NCBI RefSeq assembly: GCF_003074135.1
Contig: NZ_PPDK01000002.1
Span: forward strand, 248,001-312,000
DNA: 64,000 bases
Source: Euzebya tangerina
GTDB taxonomy: Bacteria; Actinomycetota; Nitriliruptoria; Euzebyales; Euzebyaceae
Direction of reading: 5' to 3'
In this document: positions 7,738 to 14,789 of the stretch, one piece after another
Position numbering within the stretch: the stretch's first letter is position 1
Layout of the letters: each line of letters opens with the position of its first letter
Position numbers and translations under genes: made by a program
The notes under the pieces: model-generated
The model's database searches: none
The model's input: the letters and a program-made list of their open reading frames with translations, nothing else
What the model was told of the DNA's origin: nothing

Positions 7738-8702
7738 CCCGCCTGCTGGCCCGCGCGGCTCTCAAGGGCCGACTCGATGGCGGCGCTGGCCCTCGTCAGG
7801 CGCCGGGCCGGATCGGCTGCCAGTCCCAGACGCCAGCCGGGCAGCCTGGCCAGGCCCGCGAGGTGTGGCAACCCGCGACGGAGCGAGTCCGGGTCGTGGG
7901 CGTCCAGATATGACGAGGTCAGGACGGACAGGCGATGGTGGTGCGGGAGGGGCTCCATGCGGCCGTCGCCCTCATCGTGGGCGGCGACGATCAGACCGGT
8001 GACCGCTCGCCGCCCGGTGGCGAAGACGTCGCCCGCGACCATCAGCCGACCACGATGATCCCCGGGCAGCGGCCCCGTCACCGGAAGGGTGTCGCCAGCC
8101 ATGCTGGCCAGGTCCGAGGCGATGGCCATCCGCTTGGGCATCCCGACGGCGGTGGCCGGTCCGCTGTCCGGCCGCTCGACGATGATCAGGTCGTCTGCGT
8201 GGAGGGACCACCCGGCTGCGCACAGGGCCACGGCGATGGTGGACTTCCCGGTTCCCGTCGGCCCGAGCAGCAGCACGGTCTGGTCCGCGCGAGATGCCAT
8301 GGCGGCATGCAGAGCCAGTCGATCGCGGCGCCCCAGGACCCAGGACAGTGAGCTGAACAGCAACTGCCGGACCATCTTCCAGAGCTGGTCGTCGGGCGGG
8401 TTCCCCCCGACGAGGACGACGTGATCATCTGCGGTTGCCCGACCGCCGCTGACGTGGGCCAGGTGAAGCCGCCCGGTGTCACGCCAGAGCTGAACAGGAC
8501 CGTCCACGTGGTCGGGTGGTCGACCGGGCACAGCCGGTGGTCGACGGACGAGTTCGACTTGCAGGACGCGTTCTGCCGAGGAGCGTGGCAGGGCACCGAA
8601 GTGCCACGACGCGCAGCGATGGAGATCCGCATCAGCGGCGCTGATCCTGACCGGCAGGTCCGCCAGGTCCACCGTCCACGCCGCGTGTGTCACTGCAGGC
8701 AT
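7731..8702 (-). CDS. HprK-related kinase
   Basis: 323-residue protein with a C-terminal HPr-kinase-like P-loop domain: Walker A LLLGPTGTGKST (144-155), then the characteristic two-acid segment SLHADDLIIVE (about 167-177). The N-terminal 120 residues are family-specific. This class is not the sugar-phosphotransferase regulator; relatives sit with PqqD-like proteins, and lasso-peptide homologues phosphorylate a Ser in the precursor tail. The precursor here ends in Ser. I set the start at the ATG at 8700-8702, since the longer open frame upstream has shadow-like composition and runs over the divergent peptidase gene. It shares an 89-base bidirectional promoter region with that gene. Confidence 0.75.
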   Translation of the reverse strand: MPAVTHAAWTVDLADLPVRISAADADLHRCASWHFGALPRSSAERVLQVELVRRPPAVPGRPPDHVDGPVQLWRDTGRLHLAHVSGGRATADDHVVLVGGNPPDDQLWKMVRQLLFSSLSWVLGRRDRLALHAAMASRADQTVLLLGPTGTGKSTIAVALCAAGWSLHADDLIIVERPDSGPATAVGMPKRMAIASDLASMAGDTLPVTGPLPGDHRGRLMVAGDVFATGRRAVTGLIVAAHDEGDGRMEPLPHHHRLSVLTSSYLDAHDPDSLRRGLPHLAGLARLPGWRLGLAADPARRLTRASAAIESALESRAGQQAGQ

Positions 8703-8791
8703 GCTAATGAGCTGAGCTGGCTCAGGTCGTTGGTCCAGCGAGTGGGCAGGTCGTCCCGCGGACCCAGCGGCGGCGGGTACGGTCCAGGCAC

Positions 8792-9208
8792 ATGGTGGCA
8801 CCCGACGTGAGAGCTCGTCTCTTCCGGCACCGGCTCGACCGGGAGGCGACGTGGATTGCGACCGACGGCGCGTCGATGGGGCGTCGCTGGCAGGCGGGTG
8901 TGCGCGTGCTGCTCGAGGCGGTCGATCGGGCGCCACGACGGGGGGAGGTCTGGGCCTACTGCACGGCGGAGGGCAAGTTGGTGGTGCATCGCTACGTGCG
9001 GTGCCGCGATGGCCTTCACGTCTTCCAGGGGGACGCGTCCTTCCGGCCCGACCAGCCGGTGCCGACGACGTGGCTGGTCGGGCGTGTCCGCTCGGTCACG
9101 GACGGCACCCGGACCTGGTCGCCACGCCGCCGGCATGTGATGGCCTCGCGGGTTTCGGCGACGGTGCCGGCGATCCGACGTCGCCTACGGCGGGCCATCC
9201 ACGAGTAG
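8792..9208 (+). CDS. S24/S26-type (signal-peptidase-like) peptidase
   Basis: 138 residues with the S26 landmarks: TDGASMGRRW with candidate nucleophile Ser28, RRGEVWAY (box C-like), VVHRYVR with His66 at the position of the general base, and a GDASFRPDQPV segment (80-90) as in GDN/GD boxes. Having His rather than Lys recalls ER/archaeal-type signal peptidases. No membrane anchor is visible, so it is probably soluble. The setting suggests it cleaves the leader from, or trims, the 37-residue precursor, in place of the usual cysteine-protease/transglutaminase-like enzyme. TACGGT 8 bases before the ATG and no Shine-Dalgarno suggest a leaderless transcript. Confidence 0.65.
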   Translation: MVAPDVRARLFRHRLDREATWIATDGASMGRRWQAGVRVLLEAVDRAPRRGEVWAYCTAEGKLVVHRYVRCRDGLHVFQGDASFRPDQPVPTTWLVGRVRSVTDGTRTWSPRRRHVMASRVSATVPAIRRRLRRAIHE

Positions 9209-9218
9209 GGTCTGTGGG

Positions 9219-9392
9219 GATGCGGCGACGCGGACCGAGATCGGTTGCCGGCCCCTCGCGGGTCTGGTCACCACCTTCGGGGAACCCCCGAGGACACACG
9301 CGTCATCTGACGCTCCATCGCATGCAGGTGCTGCACGCGTTGCGTGCGAGTCTGCACACACCACGAAGCTGGTCGGGACACGTCGCCGCGTC
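9219..9392 (+). ncRNA. Candidate retron msr-msd RNA
   Basis: Between the peptidase and the reverse transcriptase lies a 174-base segment bounded by a 12-bp inverted repeat with one G-U pair (9219-9230 with 9381-9392; core GCGGCGACG / CGTCGCCGC), the layout of retron a1/a2 arms. Inside are four consecutive hairpins: 9234-9245, 9277-9291 (TCGGGG stem), 9300-9313 (GCGTC stem) and 9323-9356 (GCACGC-GTT-GCGTGC with an outer TGCAG/CTGCA pairing). Length and position just before the RT fit an msr-msd. The branching G and the exact msd borders could not be assigned. Confidence 0.45.
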
Positions 9393-9423
9393 GCCCGATC
9401 GGCCCGGAGCCCCGGTGCCGTAG

Positions 9424-10791
9424 GTGACCCCGGGGGGAGCAGGGAGGCGGACGGCATTCCAGCGTGCCGTGCGCATCATCGTGGCCGCATTCCTCGACGG
9501 CTCCTGGGAACCGACCGCAATGGCCGCCCGGGCGCACCACGACCTCGGACTGCTCACCGTGCGGAGGGAGATCGACTTCGGAGGGACCGAACCCTACGTG
9601 TGGTTGCACCGAGCCGCAGACCTCGTAGCCGACACCTTCGTGGCACCACCGCGGTCCGAACTCCGTGCGATGCGAGTGCTGGTCGCCGAGCACGCCGCCC
9701 CGGCCATCCTGCCGCTCCTGGACCACCCGATCGCGGGACCGCACACGGGGACCGCGCTCGTGAGTTCTGCGATGAGCGAGCCGCGGTGGCCCGTTGTCCA
9801 CCTGGACACGGTGGGTGACGTGGCTGCTGCGCTCGGCCTCCTCCCGACCCAGCTGTCCTGGTTCGCCGACGTCGCATCGCTGGAGCAGTCGGTGACCGAC
9901 GAGCGTCTGCGGCACTACCGCTACCGGTGGGTGGCCAAGTCGGGCAGCGGGCAGCGGCTGGTCGAGGCGCCGAAGCAGACCTTGCGTCGGGTGCAGCGCT
10001 GGGTCCTGCGCAGGGTGCTCCACAACATCCCAGTTCACCCGGCCACGCACGGCTTCGTGCCGGGACGCTCCGTCCACACCTACGTGGGCCCGCATGTCGG
10101 GCGACGGGTGGTGGTCTCGCTGGACCTCCGCAACTTCTTCACATCTGTGGCGGCGGGGCGGGTGTTCGGCATCTTCAGGGTGGCGGGGTATGCCGACTCG
10201 GTAGCGCACACCCTCACGGGACTGATGACCAATGCGGTCCCCGCTGACATCCTCCGAGGGCATCCGGATGCGCCCCGTGCCCTCCGGTTCCCTCACCTCC
10301 CGCAGGGCGCGCCGACGTCGCCGGCACTCGCCAACCTCGCCGCGTTCTCCCTCGACCGTCGATTGTCCGGGTTGGCCACGGCTATGGACTTGCGCTACAC
10401 GAGGTACGCCGACGACCTGGCCTTCTCGAGCGCTGGCGGGCTGAGCCGTCGAGCACGGCGGCGACTGGTCGTGACGGTCGAGGAGATCGCGCGCGCGGAG
10501 GGCTTCGACGTGAACCGGGCAAAGACGCGGGCAGCCACGGCCGGCCGACAGCAGCGCCTGGCTGGCCGGGTGGTCAACGCCGTCGACAACGCGCCGCGTC
10601 GGGACTACGACCGTCTTCGGGCAGTGCTGCACGACGCGAGCATCAACGGACCAGTCGCCGCGAATCGCGAGGGTCACCCCGCGTTCGAGGCGCATCTCCG
10701 TGGGCGCATCCACTGGGTCGCGAGCGACAGTCCTGCCCGGCAGCGGCGCCTGTGGCAGCTGTTCGACCAGATCGATTGGTCCGAAGGATGA
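9424..10791 (+). CDS. Retron-type reverse transcriptase
   Basis: 455-residue RNA-directed DNA polymerase. RT motifs in order: SGSGQRLVEAPK (173-184), HGFVPGRS (209-216), VSLDLRNFFTS with the first catalytic Asp (231-241), LPQGAPTSPALANL (292-305) and TRYADDLAFSS with YADD at 328-331. The C-terminus keeps the RLAGRVVN and HLRGRIHWV segments of retron-like RTs, and no maturase or integrase domain follows, which argues against a group II intron or retroelement. About 150 N-terminal residues precede the RT core, as in the myxobacterial-like clade of long retron RTs. A structured RNA candidate lies just upstream. The GTG at 9424 has only a distant ribosome site; an alternative GTG is at 9469. No clear effector gene is fused or adjacent. 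Confidence 0.9.
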   Translation: MTPGGAGRRTAFQRAVRIIVAAFLDGSWEPTAMAARAHHDLGLLTVRREIDFGGTEPYVWLHRAADLVADTFVAPPRSELRAMRVLVAEHAAPAILPLLDHPIAGPHTGTALVSSAMSEPRWPVVHLDTVGDVAAALGLLPTQLSWFADVASLEQSVTDERLRHYRYRWVAKSGSGQRLVEAPKQTLRRVQRWVLRRVLHNIPVHPATHGFVPGRSVHTYVGPHVGRRVVVSLDLRNFFTSVAAGRVFGIFRVAGYADSVAHTLTGLMTNAVPADILRGHPDAPRALRFPHLPQGAPTSPALANLAAFSLDRRLSGLATAMDLRYTRYADDLAFSSAGGLSRRARRRLVVTVEEIARAEGFDVNRAKTRAATAGRQQRLAGRVVNAVDNAPRRDYDRLRAVLHDASINGPVAANREGHPAFEAHLRGRIHWVASDSPARQRRLWQLFDQIDWSEG

Positions 10792-10830
10792 CGTGTCATG
10801 CTGGCCTTGGTCGAGTGATGGGTTCCCGTG

Positions 10831-10992
10831 ATGTGTCAGCCAGCCAGATGTCGTGAGTGCGGCAAGACGACGTGGACCGGCTGTGGCCAGCACGTGGACG
10901 AGGTCATGAGCCGGGTCAATCCCCCTGACCGCTGCACCTGTGCTGGGCAGGGCCAGCCAGCGTCGTGGTGGTCGCGGCTGTTCGGCCGCTGA
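10831..10992 (+). CDS. Small Cys-rich conserved actinobacterial-type protein
   Basis: 53 residues beginning MCQPARCRECGKTTWTGCGQ, with CxxC and a later CTC pair, consistent with a small zinc-binding protein. Very similar short proteins with the CGKTTWxGCGQH motif are, as I recall, widespread in actinobacteria with unknown function. It starts 39 bases after the RT stop on the same strand, so it may be cotranscribed, but its wide occurrence makes a specific retron role unlikely. Confidence 0.7.
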   Translation: MCQPARCRECGKTTWTGCGQHVDEVMSRVNPPDRCTCAGQGQPASWWSRLFGR

Positions 10993-11014
10993 GCCGGCCA
11001 CGCGGCGTGCTGGC

Positions 11015-11842
11015 TCAGCTCGCCCGGTTGGCCACGGTGATCCGGATCCGAACGCCCAGCCCGAGGTCGCCATCCGGCAGTCGCCGGTCCTGCAGCACCC
11101 GGCCGGCCGCCTCCCGGAGTGCATCGTGATCGCGGGCCGGCACGAGCTCGAGCGCGGCGCGCATGCCGTGGGACCACACCCACTCCCACCACTGCTCGAT
11201 GTCGGCGAAGCGGGTGAGATGTCGGTGCTCGGTCGCGCTGATGACGGTCAGACCAGCGTCCCGGACGGCGCCGTCGAGCCACCCGGCGTCACGGACCAGG
11301 TCGAACGACGAACGGTCGACCGCTGGCTCCTGCTGAGCGTCGTCGGGCAGGAACGGGGTCAGCAGCTCCTCGAAGATCGAGTCATCCGGGTCCTCTACGA
11401 AGGTCACCAGCCCCAGGCGGCCGCCGGGGCGGACGAAGCTCGCCCAGTGCTGCAGCGTCCCGGCCGGGTCGTCGCTGAAGAACAACACCAGGCTGGACAG
11501 CACCGCGTCGAACGTGCCGAGCGAGGTCGGCAGCGAGGTGGCGTCTTCCTGCCGGACGAGCACCTGCTCCCGATCCGCGAGGTCAGCGGCGGTCAGCGCC
11601 ACCATCGTCGGCGCCAGGTCAACACCCACGGCGAGACCGGTCGGGCCGACTGCCGATGACGCCGGGTCGAGCACTGCACCTCGACCGGTACCGATGTCCA
11701 GCACCCTCTCACCTGGCCGCAGTGCGACCGCATCGACCAGCATCCGTCCGAACGTCGCGAAGAACTCGACGTCCACCCGGTCGTAGGTGGCGGCCGCGCG
11801 GTCGAAGGTCTTCGCGTGGTGCGTCAGGTCCATGTCGGTCAC
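11015..11842 (-). CDS. Class I SAM-dependent methyltransferase
   Basis: 275 residues with the Rossmann SAM-binding motif VLDIGTGRGAV (about 48-58), a GVDLAPTMV second strand acid and a FDAVLSSLVLFF motif-IV-like segment, typical of UbiE/methyltransferase_11 proteins. The substrate cannot be told. The GTG start lies 1 base from the stop of the fructosamine kinase gene, so the two are cotranscribed and probably translationally coupled. Confidence 0.85.
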   Translation of the reverse strand: MTDMDLTHHAKTFDRAAATYDRVDVEFFATFGRMLVDAVALRPGERVLDIGTGRGAVLDPASSAVGPTGLAVGVDLAPTMVALTAADLADREQVLVRQEDATSLPTSLGTFDAVLSSLVLFFSDDPAGTLQHWASFVRPGGRLGLVTFVEDPDDSIFEELLTPFLPDDAQQEPAVDRSSFDLVRDAGWLDGAVRDAGLTVISATEHRHLTRFADIEQWWEWVWSHGMRAALELVPARDHDALREAAGRVLQDRRLPDGDLGLGVRIRITVANRAS

Positions 11843-11843
11843 G

Positions 11844-12707
11844 TCATCCTGTCGTCAGTGTCGCCTCGAGCGCCCGCCGCAGCGCTGGCCGATACCCACC
11901 GCCGAACTTGATCGCGTGGACCGCCAGGGGGGCCAATTGGTGCAGCGGGATCCGGTCGCGCCAGCCGTCGGCCAGCGGGAACGCATCGTCGTAGGCGGCG
12001 TAGCACGCGGGCCCGAAGCCGCCGAACAGGTCCATCATCGCCAGGTCGAACTCCCGATGGCCGCCGTGGGCAGCCGGGTCGATCAGCCAACTCCGGCCGC
12101 CGGCTCCGATCATGCGGTTGCCGGCCCATAGGTCGCCGTGCAGCCGGGCTGGCGGCTCCTCCGGCACGAGGTCCGGCAAGCGGTCGGCGACCCGCTCGAG
12201 GTCGTCGGCCTCGTCCTGGCCATAGGCTCCCCGCTCCAGTCCGATCCGCGCCAGCGGGCGGAGTCGGTTGTCGGCCAGTGCCTGCGCCCAGGTGGCGTGT
12301 TGGGTGTTGGGCAGCTCGAGAGACCCCGTCGTGGCGTTGTCCGCCCGTCCGAATGAGGACGGCCCCGCCTGGTGCAGCGCCGCCAGGGCCCGGCCGAAGT
12401 CGGCCTCGGTCGTGGGGGTCGGGGACCCGGGCTCGATCCACTCGAGGGCGAGGAGCGGGACGTCGTCGCCGACCCCGATCACCTGCGGGACCGGGATGAC
12501 CGACGGCTCACCCAGCCAGCGCAGACCCGCAGCCTCGGTGGCGAAGAATGAGGGGTCGGCCCCCGCCTTGGTCTTGGCGAAGACGCGGCTGCCGTCGGCA
12601 AGGTCGACGCGGTAGGCGGCGGCGACATCGCCTCCTGACAGGGGGTTCGCCGACGCGACACGACTGCCGGTCAGGCGCTCGATGGTCTGGCTGATCTCGC
12701 GGTCCAC
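11844..12707 (-). CDS. Fructosamine/ketosamine-3-kinase family protein
   Basis: 287-residue small-molecule kinase of the fructosamine kinase family, which phosphorylates ketosamines so that glycation is reversed. Seen are LSGGDVAAAYRV with FAKTK (nucleotide-binding Lys), LEWI hinge, and the catalytic LHGDLWAGNRM followed by WLIDPAAHGGHREFDLAM, the signature of the family. I start it at the GTG at 12705-12707; the open frame extends upstream only through a 20-bp repeat array, which is not coding. It runs with the downstream methyltransferase gene. Confidence 0.88.
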   Translation of the reverse strand: MDREISQTIERLTGSRVASANPLSGGDVAAAYRVDLADGSRVFAKTKAGADPSFFATEAAGLRWLGEPSVIPVPQVIGVGDDVPLLALEWIEPGSPTPTTEADFGRALAALHQAGPSSFGRADNATTGSLELPNTQHATWAQALADNRLRPLARIGLERGAYGQDEADDLERVADRLPDLVPEEPPARLHGDLWAGNRMIGAGGRSWLIDPAAHGGHREFDLAMMDLFGGFGPACYAAYDDAFPLADGWRDRIPLHQLAPLAVHAIKFGGGYRPALRRALEATLTTG

Positions 12708-12730
12708 GCCGCGACCGTAGCTGTCCTCGA

Positions 12731-12830
12731 TGCAGGGTTCCCCAGCGCGGGGTGAGGTTCCCCACCGTGCGGTGAGGTTCCCCACGGTGCGGTGAGGTTC
12801 CCCACGGTGCGGTGAGGTTCCCGAGCGTGC
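12731..12830. repeat. Five tandem units of a 20-bp repeat
   Basis: Exactly 20-bp period: units at 12731, 12751, 12771, 12791 and 12811. The middle ones read GGTGAGGTTCCCCACGGTGC with one or two changes; the first and last are degenerate. The array sits between the divergent fructosamine kinase and PhyH genes. The same GGTGAGGTTCCCC unit reappears with the same period inside the gene at 14173. Confidence 0.9.
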
Positions 12831-12858
12831 GGGAGCTGGTTTCGTGCACCCTGGGGCC

Positions 12859-13671
12859 ATGACCGTGTCGCAGGAGCAGATCGACCAGTACCAGTCCGAC
12901 GGCGCGGTGGTCCTCCGCCGCGTGTTCGACGACGCCGCACTGGCCGTCATCACCCAGGTGACCGAGACCATGCTGATCGAACCCAGCCCCCGCGCCATCA
13001 CGGCCAGCGAGCCGGGCAAGCCGGCGTTCGTCGAGGACTTCTGCAACTGGCAGCGGTTCCCCGAGCTGCTCGAGACCGTCCGAACCTGTGGCCTCGCCCG
13101 CGACGTCGCCGCGCTGATGCGATCCGACACCGCACGGCTGTACCACGACCACGTCCTGAACAAGGAGCCCGGAGCCAGCCAGCCCACCCCCTTCCACCAG
13201 GACCAGCCCTTCTACAACGTCGACGGGAGGCAGAACGTCAGCGTGTGGATCCCCATCGACCCGGTCGATCGCGAAACCACCCTCGAGTTCCTCGCGGGCT
13301 CACACGACGGCACCTGGTACCTGCCGACCACGTTCTACGACAAGCAGGCCAAGTGGTTCCCCGAAGGCTCGCTGGCGCCCGTGCCGACCGTCGATCGCGA
13401 GACCGACCCGATTCTCGGATGGGCCCTGGAGCCCGGCGATGCGGTCGCCTTCCACATGCTGACCGTCCACGGCGCGGCCGGGAACACCATGACCCACCCG
13501 CGGCGCACCCTCAGCCTGCGCTTCTTGGGTGATGACGTCACCCACGCGCCGCGGCGCTGGACGACCTCACCTCCCTTCCCGGGTCTGGAGCAAGATTTGC
13601 CCGACGGGGCGCCCATGGACCACCCGCTGTTCCCCCTGGTGTGGCCCCCGGACCACAGCCCGGACGCCTGA
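12859..13671 (+). CDS. Phytanoyl-CoA dioxygenase (PhyH) family protein
   Basis: 270-residue Fe(II)/2-oxoglutarate oxygenase. The metal triad is visible as HQDQ (His and Asp, near residue 113) and HGAAGN (distal His near 205), with RRTLSLRF supplying the 2-oxoglutarate-binding Arg. Its substrate is not determinable; PhyH proteins in bacteria hydroxylate lipids, amino acids and small metabolites. The ATG at 12859 is preferred to the GTG at 12844. It is followed by two unknown genes on the same strand. Confidence 0.85.
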   Translation: MTVSQEQIDQYQSDGAVVLRRVFDDAALAVITQVTETMLIEPSPRAITASEPGKPAFVEDFCNWQRFPELLETVRTCGLARDVAALMRSDTARLYHDHVLNKEPGASQPTPFHQDQPFYNVDGRQNVSVWIPIDPVDRETTLEFLAGSHDGTWYLPTTFYDKQAKWFPEGSLAPVPTVDRETDPILGWALEPGDAVAFHMLTVHGAAGNTMTHPRRTLSLRFLGDDVTHAPRRWTTSPPFPGLEQDLPDGAPMDHPLFPLVWPPDHSPDA

Positions 13672-13690
13672 TGCGGTAGAACACGCTGCC

Positions 13691-14170
13691 ATGCAGCAGT
13701 CGGTTCCCATCCAGGCGATGTGGAAGGCCCAGATCATGGGCCGGCACGTCCTCCTCGACCCCTCCGGTCAGCAGCACGGCACCTTCCAGCGGACCGGCAA
13801 GACCCTGCGAGACGGCAAGGCGGAGGTTCAGGGACAGCCGTTCCTGATCAGCCAACGTGGGGTCGGCACCTCGCGCACGATCACCGCGACGACCACGGAG
13901 GGCTACGACCTGGCCCGGCTCGACGTCGGCAGCACCCTGTGGACGGGAACGGTGATCGGACCCGGCTTTGGGCGACTGGACGTCCGCCGCAAGCTGGGCC
14001 TGACCTCCCGCTTCACGTTCAACGCAGGCCCAACACAGATCGTCAGCGCGCAGCGCAAGGGCCGGTCGACGGAGATCTTCTTCCTGCCCGACGTGCCGAT
14101 GCGGGCCCCGGTCCTGCTCGTCTTGGGCCTGGCCCTGGTTCAGACCCACCACCGCGCCACCTCGAACTAG
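13691..14170 (+). CDS. Hypothetical protein, beta-rich
   Basis: 159 residues with no recognised motif. The pattern of short beta-strand-like segments around Gly/Arg (GTFQRTGKTLRDGKAEVQG, TLWTGTVIGPGFGRLDVRR) ends in a hydrophobic helix-like APVLLVLGLALVQTHH. The next gene has the same overall plan and a similar last helix (AVLALTMYLMQHH), so the two are probably distant paralogues. A tubby/LURP-like barrel is possible but not demonstrated. Confidence 0.65.
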   Translation: MQQSVPIQAMWKAQIMGRHVLLDPSGQQHGTFQRTGKTLRDGKAEVQGQPFLISQRGVGTSRTITATTTEGYDLARLDVGSTLWTGTVIGPGFGRLDVRRKLGLTSRFTFNAGPTQIVSAQRKGRSTEIFFLPDVPMRAPVLLVLGLALVQTHHRATSN

Positions 14171-14172
14171 CG

Positions 14173-14772
14173 ATGCCCGACGAGCGGCACCGCGCGGTGT
14201 GGCGTCGGACAGGTCCGACCGACCATGAGCTGGTTTCCACCTCGGGCGAACGGCTGGGCCGCTACTGGTCGTATCTGCCGGACATCTCCACAGCCCGCGC
14301 GACCATCGGCGGCGTCACGCTGGTGGTCGAGGGGACCGGCACCATCCGGCGTTCCCTGACGGCTCGCCGCGCCCAGGACCCCGATCCGACCGGGTCAGAC
14401 GAGGGTGAGGTTCCCCGCGGGGAGGTGAGGTTCCCCGCCCGGAGGTCAGGTTCCCCGCCAGGTGGTCAGTCCGGGCCGCCCGTTGCTGCCCTCCACGTCA
14501 GCACGCTGAGCTGGCACGGCGAGGTCGAGGTTGGCTCCGGCGAGGACGCCCACGGCTCGACCGGAGCGACGACGTGGGCGCTCCGCCGAGAGCCCACGCT
14601 CAACCTGAAGTGGACCATCGGTCCGGCGGCGAATCCGCTGCTGACCACCGAGGTGCGCAGCCGGCACGTCCACCTGGATACCTCTGCCACGCTGCTGTCC
14701 GACCACCCCGCCGTCCTGGCGCTCACGATGTACCTGATGCAGCACCACCGCTCCGGCTCCACGACGCGCTGA
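14173..14772 (+). CDS. Hypothetical protein with repeat-derived insert, paralogue of upstream gene
   Basis: 199 residues starting with the ATG at 14173, 2 bases after the previous stop. It shares the plan of the preceding protein. Residues about 77-97 (EGEVPRGEVRFPARRSGSPP) are the translation of three 20-bp repeat units at 14404-14463, the same repeat found at 12731-12830, so this low-complexity insert probably arose by repeat invasion of the gene while keeping the frame. Function unknown. Confidence 0.6.
   Translation: MPDERHRAVWRRTGPTDHELVSTSGERLGRYWSYLPDISTARATIGGVTLVVEGTGTIRRSLTARRAQDPDPTGSDEGEVPRGEVRFPARRSGSPPGGQSGPPVAALHVSTLSWHGEVEVGSGEDAHGSTGATTWALRREPTLNLKWTIGPAANPLLTTEVRSRHVHLDTSATLLSDHPAVLALTMYLMQHHRSGSTTR
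14404..14463. repeat. Three tandem 20-bp repeat units inside a gene
   Basis: Units start at 14404, 14424 and 14444 (GGTGAGGTTCCCC, GGTGAGGTTCCCC, GGTCAGGTTCCCC), same core and same 20-bp period as the array at 12731-12830. The array is translated as part of the hypothetical protein. Confidence 0.85.
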
Positions 14773-14789
14773 CCGTGACCGATGCCGCC

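Noticed and set aside
3547-9208. Reading the peptide locus as a lasso peptide cluster
   Set aside because: The kinase and nucleotidyltransferase fit, but there is no asparagine-synthetase-like cyclase or transglutaminase-like protease, and the precursor lacks a clear Thr(-2)/Gly1/acid 7-9 pattern.
9424-10791. Group II intron or diversity-generating element for the RT
   Set aside because: No maturase X/HNH domain, intron RNA ends, template/variable repeat pair or target protein is visible around it.
10836-11282. 148-codon minus-strand frame beyond the RT
   Set aside because: Overlaps the convincing 53-residue plus-strand gene and the methyltransferase gene, and has Arg/Pro-rich shadow composition.
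12731-12830. CRISPR array
   Set aside because: Units abut with a 20-bp period and no unique spacers; this is a simple tandem repeat.
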